In this document: positions 38,159 to 45,716 of the stretch, one piece after another | Layout of the letters: each line of letters opens with the position of its first letter | How positions within the stretch are numbered: position 1 is the stretch's first letter | From: Corynebacterium atrinae | GTDB taxonomy: Bacteria; Actinomycetota; Actinomycetes; Mycobacteriales; Mycobacteriaceae | Reading direction: 5' to 3' | Assembly (NCBI RefSeq): GCF_030408455.1 | Contig: NZ_CP046977.1 | Location: 248,001 to 312,000 of the forward strand | DNA length: 64,000 bases | Notes under the pieces: model-generated | The model's database searches: none | What the model saw: only the letters and a program-made list of their open reading frames with translations | What the model was told of the DNA's origin: nothing | Position numbers and translations under genes: made by a program

Positions 38159-38238
38159 AAAGTGCGATATGACTTGACGCGTCAATCGAGTAGGGACATG
38201 TGGGCACTCGTTTAATGGGTGAAGTCATATCGCACTTT
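38159..38238. repeat. Perfect 17-bp intergenic inverted repeat
   Basis: Arms at 38159-38175 (AAAGTGCGATATGACTT) and 38222-38238 are exact inverted copies with a 46-nt loop. GTGCCAA precedes the left arm, as in the 16845 element. The 382-bp region from 37999 to 38380 holds only the sdh terminator, this element and about 140 bp with nothing recognisable. Confidence 0.85.
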
Positions 38239-38380
38239 GCGCTGTCAGTGCGCGCAAGTTGTCGAGGGTGCTCACTATGCAGCTACAGCCATCTATCGGA
38301 AACGAACCGCTGACCCTTGCTTCACGGCGGTGAGTGTGGTCGCCCTGTTTCTGCTCCTTAGTCCACGTAGGCTGGCGGGT

Positions 38381-38470
38381 GTGCGCAGAAATCTCATCAT
38401 CATTCTGGTTAGCCTCATCGTGCTCATCAGCAGCCTCAGTCTCCTGCCCTATGCACTCGAACTATTGTGA
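38381..38470 (+). CDS. Putative 29-residue single-span membrane peptide
   Basis: A GTG-started frame encodes an Arg-Arg-Asn start followed by one hydrophobic span (LIIILVSLIVLISSLSLLPYALEL). Its TGA overlaps an in-frame GTG of the DUF445 gene (TTGTGA at 38465-38470), which would couple them. The frame is open upstream to 38219 but that part looks non-coding and overlaps the inverted repeat. The ribosome-binding site is weak, so this is a tentative call. Confidence 0.35.
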   Translation: MRRNLIIILVSLIVLISSLSLLPYALELL

Positions 38471-38526
38471 GTCCGAGTGAAGGTCAGGCAACCCCAGGTC
38501 ACAGTGACCGGTCCCGAAGTCTCATA

Positions 38527-39858
38527 ATGGAGCCCATGGGTAAACACACCACAAGCCCCGCCACGCAGGTCTTATCCGGTCAGGTCCCGGGCCCCAGCCC
38601 CGAGGTCGAGGCGGAACGCCGCCGGACGTTGCGTAATCACAAGATCTTTGTCACCGGACTTCTGGTCGTCGCCGCCATCATCTTCTTGGCGTGCAGTTGG
38701 TGGCAGAGTCGCCCGGAGGGCGCACCCGTGTGGGTGGGTTACGTGCGTGCGGGCGCGGAAGCCGGAATGATCGGCGGGTTAGCGGACTGGTTCGCGGTGA
38801 CTGCTCTGTTCCGCTACCCGTTGGGTATCCCGATTCCGCACACCGCGATCATCAAACGCAAGAAGGATCAGCTGGGGGATACGCTCTCGGAGTTCGTGGG
38901 GGAGAATTTCCTCAACGCTGAGCTCATCACGGATAAAGTCCGCTCGGCGAACATCCCTGAGAAGATCGGCGCCTGGCTGTCGGAGGAGGACAATGCCCGC
39001 AAAGTGTCGCGGGAGGCGGGCAAGCTCACAGCCAATGCGTTGCGGGCGATGGACCCGAAGGATGCGGAGGCGTTGATTCAATCCCAGCTCATCGACAGGC
39101 TCACAGATCCGGAATGGGGCCCACCGGCGGGGCGTTTGCTGTCCGACCTCGTTGAAGATGGGCGGACGGAGCCGGTTGTCCAGGAAGTGGTGTCGTGGGC
39201 GCACAAGAAGGTGCTGGGTATGGAGGATTCGGTGGTCACGCTCATCGATGAGCGCATGCCTACCTGGGCGCCTAAGTTCGCCAAGGATCTGGTGGGAGCC
39301 AAGGTGTACAAGGAGCTGGTGAGCTTCACTGCCGCGGTAGCCTCTGACCCAGACCATGAGGCGCGCCATTCCATCCGTCGTTTCCTCGGGGAGCTGGCGG
39401 ATGATCTGCAACACGATCCGGCAATGATCGCCCGCGTTGAGGGCATGAAACAGGACCTGCTGGGCTCGACGCCGCTGCGGGGCGCGGCGGCGACCATATG
39501 GGCGCAGACTAGCGCTTCCCTCATCGAGGCGGCGGAGGACGAGCATTCGCTGCTGCGTAACAAGGTTCAGGAGCTGTGCCTGACGTGGGGCACGAACATT
39601 CGGACTGATCCAGCGCTGCGGGCCAGCTTGGACCGCCGAATCACGGGGGCCGCTGCCTTCCTCGCTGACAACTATGCGGGCGAGGTCACGGCGATTATCT
39701 CGGAGACGATTGAGCGTTGGGATGCCGAGGAAGCTAGCGACAAAATTGAGCTCATGGTGGGCAAGGATCTGCAGTTTATTCGCCTCAACGGAACGATCGT
39801 CGGTGCACTGGCCGGACTTCTTATTTACACTGTGAATCACTTGCTCTTCGGAGCTTAA
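38527..39858 (+). CDS. DUF445 membrane-anchored protein
   Basis: A protein of about 443 residues. An N-terminal hydrophobic helix (VTGLLVVAAIIFLACSWW) is followed by the DUF445 signature GMIGGLADWFAVTALFRYPLGIPIPHT, then a long helical region with repeated LLSDLVEDG-type segments, and a C-terminal hydrophobic helix (GTIVGALAGLLIYTVNHLLF). The start is uncertain: GTG 38467 (coupled to the small upstream frame), ATG 38527 and ATG 38536 are in frame. Family function is unknown. Confidence 0.82.
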   Translation: MEPMGKHTTSPATQVLSGQVPGPSPEVEAERRRTLRNHKIFVTGLLVVAAIIFLACSWWQSRPEGAPVWVGYVRAGAEAGMIGGLADWFAVTALFRYPLGIPIPHTAIIKRKKDQLGDTLSEFVGENFLNAELITDKVRSANIPEKIGAWLSEEDNARKVSREAGKLTANALRAMDPKDAEALIQSQLIDRLTDPEWGPPAGRLLSDLVEDGRTEPVVQEVVSWAHKKVLGMEDSVVTLIDERMPTWAPKFAKDLVGAKVYKELVSFTAAVASDPDHEARHSIRRFLGELADDLQHDPAMIARVEGMKQDLLGSTPLRGAAATIWAQTSASLIEAAEDEHSLLRNKVQELCLTWGTNIRTDPALRASLDRRITGAAAFLADNYAGEVTAIISETIERWDAEEASDKIELMVGKDLQFIRLNGTIVGALAGLLIYTVNHLLFGA

Positions 39859-39897
39859 ACCGAGAAATCCAGCGCCACTTCAGGAGGCCGCAGCGAT

Positions 39898-40500
39898 ATG
39901 ACTACCCCGGACGACAAGAACAATTCCCTGCTCGATAATTTGCGCGAGCCATTCCAAGCGTGGGTGACCGCCGGCTCGCGCCTCGGTGATGTGGTGAGTG
40001 ACTTCGCGGATCGTTTTAAGGAAGACCGCGAGAAGGCCGATGTGGATGACTCAGTTGGCCGTTTCAAGGCGGCTTCCCAGGAAGCGCGTGAGGGGCTATC
40101 GGCCGCCTCGAGCACCGAGGATTACAAGAAGGTCACCGCGGCTTTCGCTGGCCGTGCGGAGGAAATTCTGCGTGACGTGGCGGCCTCTACTCGCCGTGTC
40201 GCCGAAGATACGAAGGATTCGGCGGCTGTCGCGGACGCCAAGGCGGCTTTCGGCTCGGCAGTGTCTTCGGTGAAGGAGTCCTTCGATGACGCTGTGGCCA
40301 AGGCTCGTTCCCGCCGGGATAGCGACGCCGATGAGGAGTCGATCCTCGACGACCTGCGATCACGTTTGGACGACCTCATTGGGCGGGCCAAGGCTGCCGC
40401 GCCGGAGTCAGAGAGCGCCCCGGCCGAGGAGGACGCTGCGGCACCGCCTATGATCGACGGCGAAGTCGTTGACACCGATCCGGATCACAAGGACGTTTAA
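39898..40500 (+). CDS. Corynebacterial conserved hypothetical protein, helical
   Basis: A 200-residue, strongly charged protein without membrane segments, rich in Ala, Asp, Glu and Lys. Residues 20-165 appear helical and could form coiled coils (EDREKADVDDSVGRFKAASQ), and the tail is acidic and Pro/Ala-rich. It is 39 bp after the DUF445 gene and 9 bp before the DUF2516 gene, suggesting an operon. AGGAGG (39881-39886) precedes ATG 39898. No function is assignable. Confidence 0.7.
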   Translation: MTTPDDKNNSLLDNLREPFQAWVTAGSRLGDVVSDFADRFKEDREKADVDDSVGRFKAASQEAREGLSAASSTEDYKKVTAAFAGRAEEILRDVAASTRRVAEDTKDSAAVADAKAAFGSAVSSVKESFDDAVAKARSRRDSDADEESILDDLRSRLDDLIGRAKAAAPESESAPAEEDAAAPPMIDGEVVDTDPDHKDV

Positions 40501-40509
40501 TAGCTCATC

Positions 40510-40809
40510 ATGGACATTTCTCAAACGCTGATCTATGGCTTTGGCATTTTTCAACAGGTGCTGTTCCTAGGAATCGCCCTGGCCGGCGTCGTCGGCGCCA
40601 TCTTCGCGGGGACGACGCGCGATGATGCTTACGCGGCGGCGGATCGCCAGTCCAAGTTGATGTGGGTGGCCATTCTCGTTGGCTCCGCGCTCGTCGTGGC
40701 TACGGGCGTGCCCTTCCTGTCGTGGGTGGGCATCGTCGCGATCGGCGTGTTCTGGTTCGACGTTCTCCCGCATCTGCGCCGAATCATCAGCGGCGCTGGC
40801 GGCTGGTAA
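40510..40809 (+). CDS. DUF2516 small membrane protein
   Basis: A 99-residue protein with three hydrophobic segments (about residues 8-32, 50-66 and 68-82) and a short polar loop DDAYAAADRQSK between the first and second. This matches the DUF2516 family, restricted to actinobacteria. It lies 4 nt upstream of the deoC-like GTG, so the genes are likely cotranscribed. Function unknown. Confidence 0.8.
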   Translation: MDISQTLIYGFGIFQQVLFLGIALAGVVGAIFAGTTRDDAYAAADRQSKLMWVAILVGSALVVATGVPFLSWVGIVAIGVFWFDVLPHLRRIISGAGGW

Positions 40810-40813
40810 GTCC

Positions 40814-41434
40814 GTGCAGCAAGACGATGGGGCGTGGCTTCGCGGCCACGCTTTTCTTTTGCTTATCGACGTCGCGGTGGACACCGCCGCCGTCCGCCGC
40901 GGCGTCGCTGCGGCGCAGGACAACGGTCTCGCCGGGGTGGTGGTGTCGCCGGCTCATCTAGCGTCCCTGGGGGAAGTAGACGATCTCGCAGTGGCCGCGG
41001 TGGTGGGCTTTCCCACTGGGCGGCACCACAGCTTGGTCAAGGCCGCAGAGGCCCGCCTGGCGGTCGCTCAGGGCGCGACGGAGGTGTGGGTGAGCCCGGA
41101 TATCAGCGCCAGCGATGCTAATACCCTGTTGGCTGAGTTCGTCGCCCTGCGCGAGGCCGTGCCGCCGCCGGTGCAGTTGAGCATCGTGGCGGAAACCGGA
41201 CTGCGGGATGCGGCGGCCGGCCAGGCGGTGGCGCAGGCCGCTGCGCTGGCGGGGGCCGATCGGCTGGTGACGGGGAGTGGCTGGTGGCCGGGGACGGGGG
41301 CGTCGATAAGCCTGCCCCCGGAGGTGCGGCTGACCGTGACTGGACTGCACACCTTGGATGAGGTGCTTGGCGCGCTGGAAAGTGGTGCCGACCGGGTCGC
41401 GGTCGGCGATCTTGCGATCTTGCTAGATCCCTGA
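40814..41434 (+). CDS. DeoC-like aldolase-fold protein lacking canonical catalytic residues
   Basis: A 206-residue TIM-barrel protein aligning over its whole length with deoxyribose-phosphate aldolase: VVVSPAHLASL for VCVNPSYVPLA, VVGFPTG for IGFPLG, VAETGL for IIETCYL. The Schiff-base lysine in the ADFVKTSTG motif is Val here (ADRLVTGSG). The second lysine (GVKASGGIRT) is Thr (LTVTGLHTLDE), and the acidic residue of EIDMV is Trp (EVWV). An intact aldolase reaction is therefore unlikely. GTG 40814 is the first start compatible with the upstream stop. Two repeated 11-mers lie in it (LLIDV; ASISL with ATA). Confidence 0.7.
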   Translation: MQQDDGAWLRGHAFLLLIDVAVDTAAVRRGVAAAQDNGLAGVVVSPAHLASLGEVDDLAVAAVVGFPTGRHHSLVKAAEARLAVAQGATEVWVSPDISASDANTLLAEFVALREAVPPPVQLSIVAETGLRDAAAGQAVAQAAALAGADRLVTGSGWWPGTGASISLPPEVRLTVTGLHTLDEVLGALESGADRVAVGDLAILLDP

Positions 41435-42247
41435 AACCGCGCCGCCGGAAATCTCGCTGAGCTTGACGTTCTGGCCAGTCAGCGTCAGGCGGACGGAGCC
41501 GTCGAGGACCTCGATGTTCTCAATCTGCATACCCTCGACCGTCGAATCAGACAGGGCTTGTTTGAGGGCGTCGGTGATCATCGTGGTCACCTGCGCGGGC
41601 AGCTCGAACCCGAACAGCGTCGCGCCGATGGCTTCGAAGGATAGCGCGCCGTCCTGGGGGATCGGTCGCAGGCTGAGCTGCGCCGCACCATCGGTGAACT
41701 CGACGTCGATGGTGTTGTCACTGGGGTTCGAGGTGATGTCGGTGACCTTGATCAGCTGCTGCATCAGCTGGGTGCCCACGTTGCTGTCGCTGGAGGCCAT
41801 TTGTTCAGCCATGGAGATCTGAACTGTGGCTAGCAGGTAATCATCGGACACCTCGGAGGTGGTGCGCAGGCTGCCGGCAATGGGATTGTTCGGGTCGGAG
41901 ATATCTAGGTCCGTCAAGAACAGCTGGGCAGCTGGCTGGCCCTTGATCTCCGGGAGGTCACCTTGGTTGGTGATCTCGACGGTGGAGGGTGTATCAATCT
42001 CCACGGATTTGACGTTGCCGGACAGCGCCGTGAACACCAGCGGGGTCGCGCCAAAGGAAATGGTGGGTTCCTCTGTGACCTCCACGCCATTGGCCTGGGC
42101 ATCTTCCCGGAAGCCCTCGCGGAGCTGGTTACCGATGAACCAGCGCAGACCGAACTCCGCCACCAACAGCACAACCATGATGGCGACGAGGACTCCGAGG
42201 AGAATTTTCCATACGAGCGAAGAACCAGAGGAACGAGGCATGCCCAC
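41423..42247 (-). CDS. DUF2993 (LmeA-like) lipid-binding envelope protein
   Basis: A 274-residue protein with one N-terminal membrane anchor or uncleaved signal (about residues 12-32, LVWKILLGVLVAIMVVLLVAEF) and a beta-rich extracytoplasmic domain matching DUF2993. The mycobacterial member LmeA binds phosphoinositides and supports lipomannan elongation. The start is ambiguous: GTG 42247 has GAGGA 6 nt upstream, and ATG 42241 follows two codons later. It overlaps the convergent deoC-like gene by 12 bp. A role in corynebacterial lipoglycan metabolism is inferred. Confidence 0.78.
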   Translation of the reverse strand: MGMPRSSGSSLVWKILLGVLVAIMVVLLVAEFGLRWFIGNQLREGFREDAQANGVEVTEEPTISFGATPLVFTALSGNVKSVEIDTPSTVEITNQGDLPEIKGQPAAQLFLTDLDISDPNNPIAGSLRTTSEVSDDYLLATVQISMAEQMASSDSNVGTQLMQQLIKVTDITSNPSDNTIDVEFTDGAAQLSLRPIPQDGALSFEAIGATLFGFELPAQVTTMITDALKQALSDSTVEGMQIENIEVLDGSVRLTLTGQNVKLSEISGGAVSGI

Positions 42248-42260
42248 TAGTGTTCCTCAC

Positions 42261-43073
42261 CTAGGAGTCGGGAGCAACCAGCTCCCAGGGGACGGTGAGA
42301 AGATTGTCACGGATTTTCCGCCGGATCAGCTGCAGCGGCCACCCCTCAGCGATCATCATCGCGCGCGCCTGGCGCCACCGCACCCGCGGGCCGTAGGGCT
42401 CCCATCCGGCGTTGCGCTGCCACGCTCTATCGGCGGCGCTGAGCAGCGCGTGAATCTTCTCGCCGGGGACATTCCGGTGGATGAGCGCCTTGGGCAGACG
42501 CTCCGCCACATCTGAGGGCAGTTCCACGTCGAAGGGATCCCAAGCCAGGGTGAGGGACTGTGGGCCAGTCGCGTCCAGGAGAATCCAGGTGGCGCGGCGA
42601 CCACGTTCATCGCAGGTGCCTTCGAGGAAGAGACCGCCAGGGGCGAGCCGCTCCTGGACGCTGGCCCACGCCACCGCCACTTGGTCGACGTCGTATTGGC
42701 GCAGCACGTTGAAGGCGCGCACCAGCTGGGGCCGGTACCCGGCAAGCTCAAAGCCGCCGAGCTCAAAGCGGACTCCGTCGCGCGGAGGAAGGACCCGCTC
42801 TGGGTCGATCTCGAGGCCCACGACCTCCACGCCGGGGTTGACCTTGCGCAGGCGGGTGGCCCACTCGACGGTAGTGGCGTGGGAGGCGCCGTACCCGACA
42901 TCGACCGCCAAAGGTCTAGCAGCGCCAAGCAGCAGGGAGCGGACCCGCGGGTGGTGGATAAGCCACCGGTCGGAGCGCCGTAGCCGATTGAATCCGGTGG
43001 TGCCGCGGGTAATAACACCAAATGGCCGACCAGTCCCGGCCTCCGCGCGGAGGTTGTGGGCGTGATCGGCCAT
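42261..43073 (-). CDS. Class I SAM-dependent methyltransferase
   Basis: A 270-residue protein with a Rossmann SAM-binding motif AVDVGYGASHATTVE (about residues 55-69), an acidic ribose-binding position in VVGLEIDPERV (about 85-95), and a motif IV-like stretch QERLAPGGLFLEGTCDE. Substrate unknown. It lies 13 bp upstream of the DUF2993 gene and 21 bp after the DUF2505 stop, in one minus-strand run. It probably acts in the cytoplasm. Confidence 0.78.
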   Translation of the reverse strand: MADHAHNLRAEAGTGRPFGVITRGTTGFNRLRRSDRWLIHHPRVRSLLLGAARPLAVDVGYGASHATTVEWATRLRKVNPGVEVVGLEIDPERVLPPRDGVRFELGGFELAGYRPQLVRAFNVLRQYDVDQVAVAWASVQERLAPGGLFLEGTCDERGRRATWILLDATGPQSLTLAWDPFDVELPSDVAERLPKALIHRNVPGEKIHALLSAADRAWQRNAGWEPYGPRVRWRQARAMMIAEGWPLQLIRRKIRDNLLTVPWELVAPDS

Positions 43074-43094
43074 GGTGGAAGACAGTGAGGCGCG

Positions 43095-43598
43095 TTAAGC
43101 GTTCTCGGCGATCCAGGTGTTGGTGAGCTCACCTTCGTTGTTAAACAGCTCGCCCAGGGCTTCGCCGACCTTCGGCTCGATGGCCGGGCCCATGAACGGA
43201 ATGTTCACGGAGACCTCGTTGGCGTAGGCGAGGGTGGTGGTCGAATCATCACCGGTCAGGTTGATGTCGCCCTTGAAGTCCACCGGGGTGCCCTTGACGT
43301 CAGCGGTGTAGGTGATGTGCGCGGCGCCATCGGTGAGCGGTCCGACGGTGACGACGCGCTTGACCTTCAGAGCCTGTGAGATCACCGCGCGGACGGCCTC
43401 GGGGAGGATGTCCAGCGGCAGGACCTCAAACAGGGTGGCCACGGCGCCGCCCTCGGTCGCGGTGAACTCGTTGACCTCGCCCGGCTCAGGGGAGAGGTTT
43501 TCGGCGATGTACGCCCAGTAATCGGCGTTGGTCAGCGCTGCGTGGACCTTTTCGGCCGGCTGATTGATGGTTACGGTGTTCTCACTGCGGGATGCCAT
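43095..43598 (-). CDS. DUF2505 protein (START/polyketide-cyclase-like fold)
   Basis: A 167-residue protein with the SRPBCC-type layout: an opening strand and helix (NTVTINQPAEKVHAALTNADYWAY) and a long C-terminal helix (GPAIEPKVGEALGELFNNEGELTNTWIAEN). This matches DUF2505, an actinobacterial family thought to bind hydrophobic ligands. It diverges from murB across a 24-bp gap. The ligand is unknown. Confidence 0.78.
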   Translation of the reverse strand: MASRSENTVTINQPAEKVHAALTNADYWAYIAENLSPEPGEVNEFTATEGGAVATLFEVLPLDILPEAVRAVISQALKVKRVVTVGPLTDGAAHITYTADVKGTPVDFKGDINLTGDDSTTTLAYANEVSVNIPFMGPAIEPKVGEALGELFNNEGELTNTWIAENA

Positions 43599-43622
43599 GG
43601 ATAACAGACTACCGTTAAATAC

Positions 43623-44759
43623 GTGACTGACCCATCAAGCACCACGGACCTGTACGCGCATCTCCAGGCAATTGACAGCGTCACCCTCGACGCGGACGCG
43701 ACTTTTGCTGACTTGACCTCCCTTCACGTGGGCGGCCGACCACGCCTGACGGTGCGCTGTGCCACCGACTCCGCTGTCGCGGAGGTTGTCATGCTTCTCG
43801 ACGCCCTCCAGATGAATTTCCTCATCGTCGGCGGGGGCTCGAACCTCATTGTGGCGGACGGCGAGCTGGACCTCGTGGCCGTGGTGTTGGAAAACCGGGA
43901 GATTTCCCTCACCACCGAGGGCGTGCTGCGCGCCGGGGCGGGCGCGGTGTGGGACGACGTCGTCCTCGCGTCCGTCGAGGCGGGATTCGGCGGCATCGAG
44001 TGTCTGTCGGGGATCCCGGGCTCGGCCGGGGCGACGCCAGTGCAAAACGTCGGCGCGTATGGGGCTGAAATTTCCGATGTCCTGGTTCAGGTCCTTCTCC
44101 TCGATCGCACGACGGGCGAAATGGAGTGGGTGCCTGCTTCCTCCTTGGAGTTGGCTTATCGCTATTCCAATCTAAAGTTCAGCAACCGCGCCGTCGTTCT
44201 GGCCATTGAGCTGCAGCTGTCCACCGACGGTCTCTCGGGTCCGTTGCGTTATGGGGAGCTCGCGCGCCGCCTCGGTGCGACGGAGGCTGGGGAACGCCAC
44301 CCGGTCGCCGATGTCCGTGCGGCAGTCCTGGAGCTGCGGCACGGGAAAGGCATGGTCATCGACCCGGCGGACCACGACACGTGGTCCGCGGGTTCTTTCT
44401 TCACCAACCCCATTGTCCCCGTGGCACTGGCGGATGAGGTCCAGGCCCGGGTGCGCGAGGTGCGGGGGGCCGAGGACGCCGAGCGTATGCCGCGTTTCCC
44501 CGCGGGAGGTGAGCATTCCGCCAAGGTCAAGCTCTCGGCGGCGTGGCTCATTGACCGCGCGGGCTTTGGCAAGGGTTTCCCCGGCGAGGGCGCTCCGGCG
44601 AGGTTGTCCACCAAACACACCCTCGCGTTGACCAACCGGGGGTCGGCGACCACGGCGGACGTGGTGGCGTTGGCACGTGAGGTTCGAGATGGGGTGCAGG
44701 CGGCCTTCCAGGTCATCTTGGTGCCAGAGCCGGTGTGGGTTGGGGTCGCAATAGACTAG
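43623..44759 (+). CDS. murB: UDP-N-acetylenolpyruvoylglucosamine reductase
   Basis: A 378-residue FAD enzyme reducing UDP-GlcNAc-enolpyruvate to UDP-MurNAc in peptidoglycan synthesis. FAD-binding regions are VGGGSNLIVAD and GIPGSAGATPVQNVGAYG. The catalytic serine is in SAGSFFTNP (about residue 258) and the C-terminal glutamate in VPEPVWVG. The SYR-type arginine lies in LAYRYSNLKF. The start is GTG 43623. The long form fits the type I (E. coli-like) group. Confidence 0.95.
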   Translation: MTDPSSTTDLYAHLQAIDSVTLDADATFADLTSLHVGGRPRLTVRCATDSAVAEVVMLLDALQMNFLIVGGGSNLIVADGELDLVAVVLENREISLTTEGVLRAGAGAVWDDVVLASVEAGFGGIECLSGIPGSAGATPVQNVGAYGAEISDVLVQVLLLDRTTGEMEWVPASSLELAYRYSNLKFSNRAVVLAIELQLSTDGLSGPLRYGELARRLGATEAGERHPVADVRAAVLELRHGKGMVIDPADHDTWSAGSFFTNPIVPVALADEVQARVREVRGAEDAERMPRFPAGGEHSAKVKLSAAWLIDRAGFGKGFPGEGAPARLSTKHTLALTNRGSATTADVVALAREVRDGVQAAFQVILVPEPVWVGVAID

Positions 44760-44764
44760 CCCGC

Positions 44765-45716
44765 ATGGGTAATTCACTCGTTGTTATCGGCGCCGGGCAC
44801 GTCGGCAGCTACGTCCTGGCCGACGCCGCCTCCTCCGGGCTCTTTCGCGACATCGCCGTCATCGACGTTGACGAGGGGGTCGCCCACGGCGAGGCGCTAG
44901 ACCAGCATCACGCGACGGCGCTGCTCAGCCGCACTAACACCCGGATCCACGCCGGGACGTATGCGGATTGCGCGGGCGCGGACGTCATCATCAATTGCGG
45001 CGGGGCCCTCGATCATCCCCGATCCCGATAGTCCCGACGGCCCGCCCGACCGCACCCTGCTCACCGAGCATAATTCGCAGGTCATCCGCCAGGTGATGGG
45101 GGACATCGCGGCGGTGACCACGGAGCCGGTGGTCATTATCATCACCAATCCGGTGGATACCCTCGCGTACATCGCGGCCACGGAATTCGGCTTCGCGGAC
45201 GGCCGGGTCTTTGGCACGGGCACGATGCTCGATTCGGCCCGCATGCGCCGGCTCATCGCGGACCGCCACGGCATTGACCCCAGCTCAGTCACGGGGGTCA
45301 TGCTCGGCGAACACGGCCTTTCGGCGGTCCCGGCGCTCAGCCAGGTCAACGTGTCCGGCATGCCACCGGAGGAGCTCGGCCTCGGCGAGCCCTATCAACT
45401 CGGAGAGCTGGCCGAGGCCGTCGTCTCCTCCGCCTACGAGGTCTTCAACGCCAAAGGGTGGACGAATGCGGGCGTCGCCCAATCCGCCGTCCTGCTGACC
45501 CGCGCCGTGCTGCTCGACGAACGCAGCGTATACCCCGTCACCCTGCCCCTGACCGGCCAGTACGGGCTTTCCGACGTCGCCCTGTCCCTGCCCTGCGTCA
45601 TCGGTGCGGGTGGAGTGCGCACGCGATTGGCCCCGCGGATCACCGCCGAGGAGCAGACGCTGGTGGCAGCGTCTGCCTCGACGATCCGCGAGGCCATGGC
45701 GAGAGCGGGCTGTTAG
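44765..45716 (+). pseudogene. Frameshifted L-lactate/malate dehydrogenase family gene
   Basis: Two reading frames together make one NAD-dependent 2-hydroxyacid dehydrogenase of about 316 residues. The first (44765-45031) gives VIGAGHVGSYVLADA and runs to VIINCGG, then into LDHPRSR and a stop. The second continues as GPSIIPDPDSPDG and carries NPVDTLAYIAA and the active-site LGEHGLSAVPA. The switch falls at the G4 run 45002-45005; one G fewer restores the frame. It is either a recent mutation or a sequencing error, since the downstream part shows no decay. L-2-hydroxyisocaproate dehydrogenase relatives are the closest type by eye. It overlaps convergent FAS by 4 bp. Confidence 0.8.
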
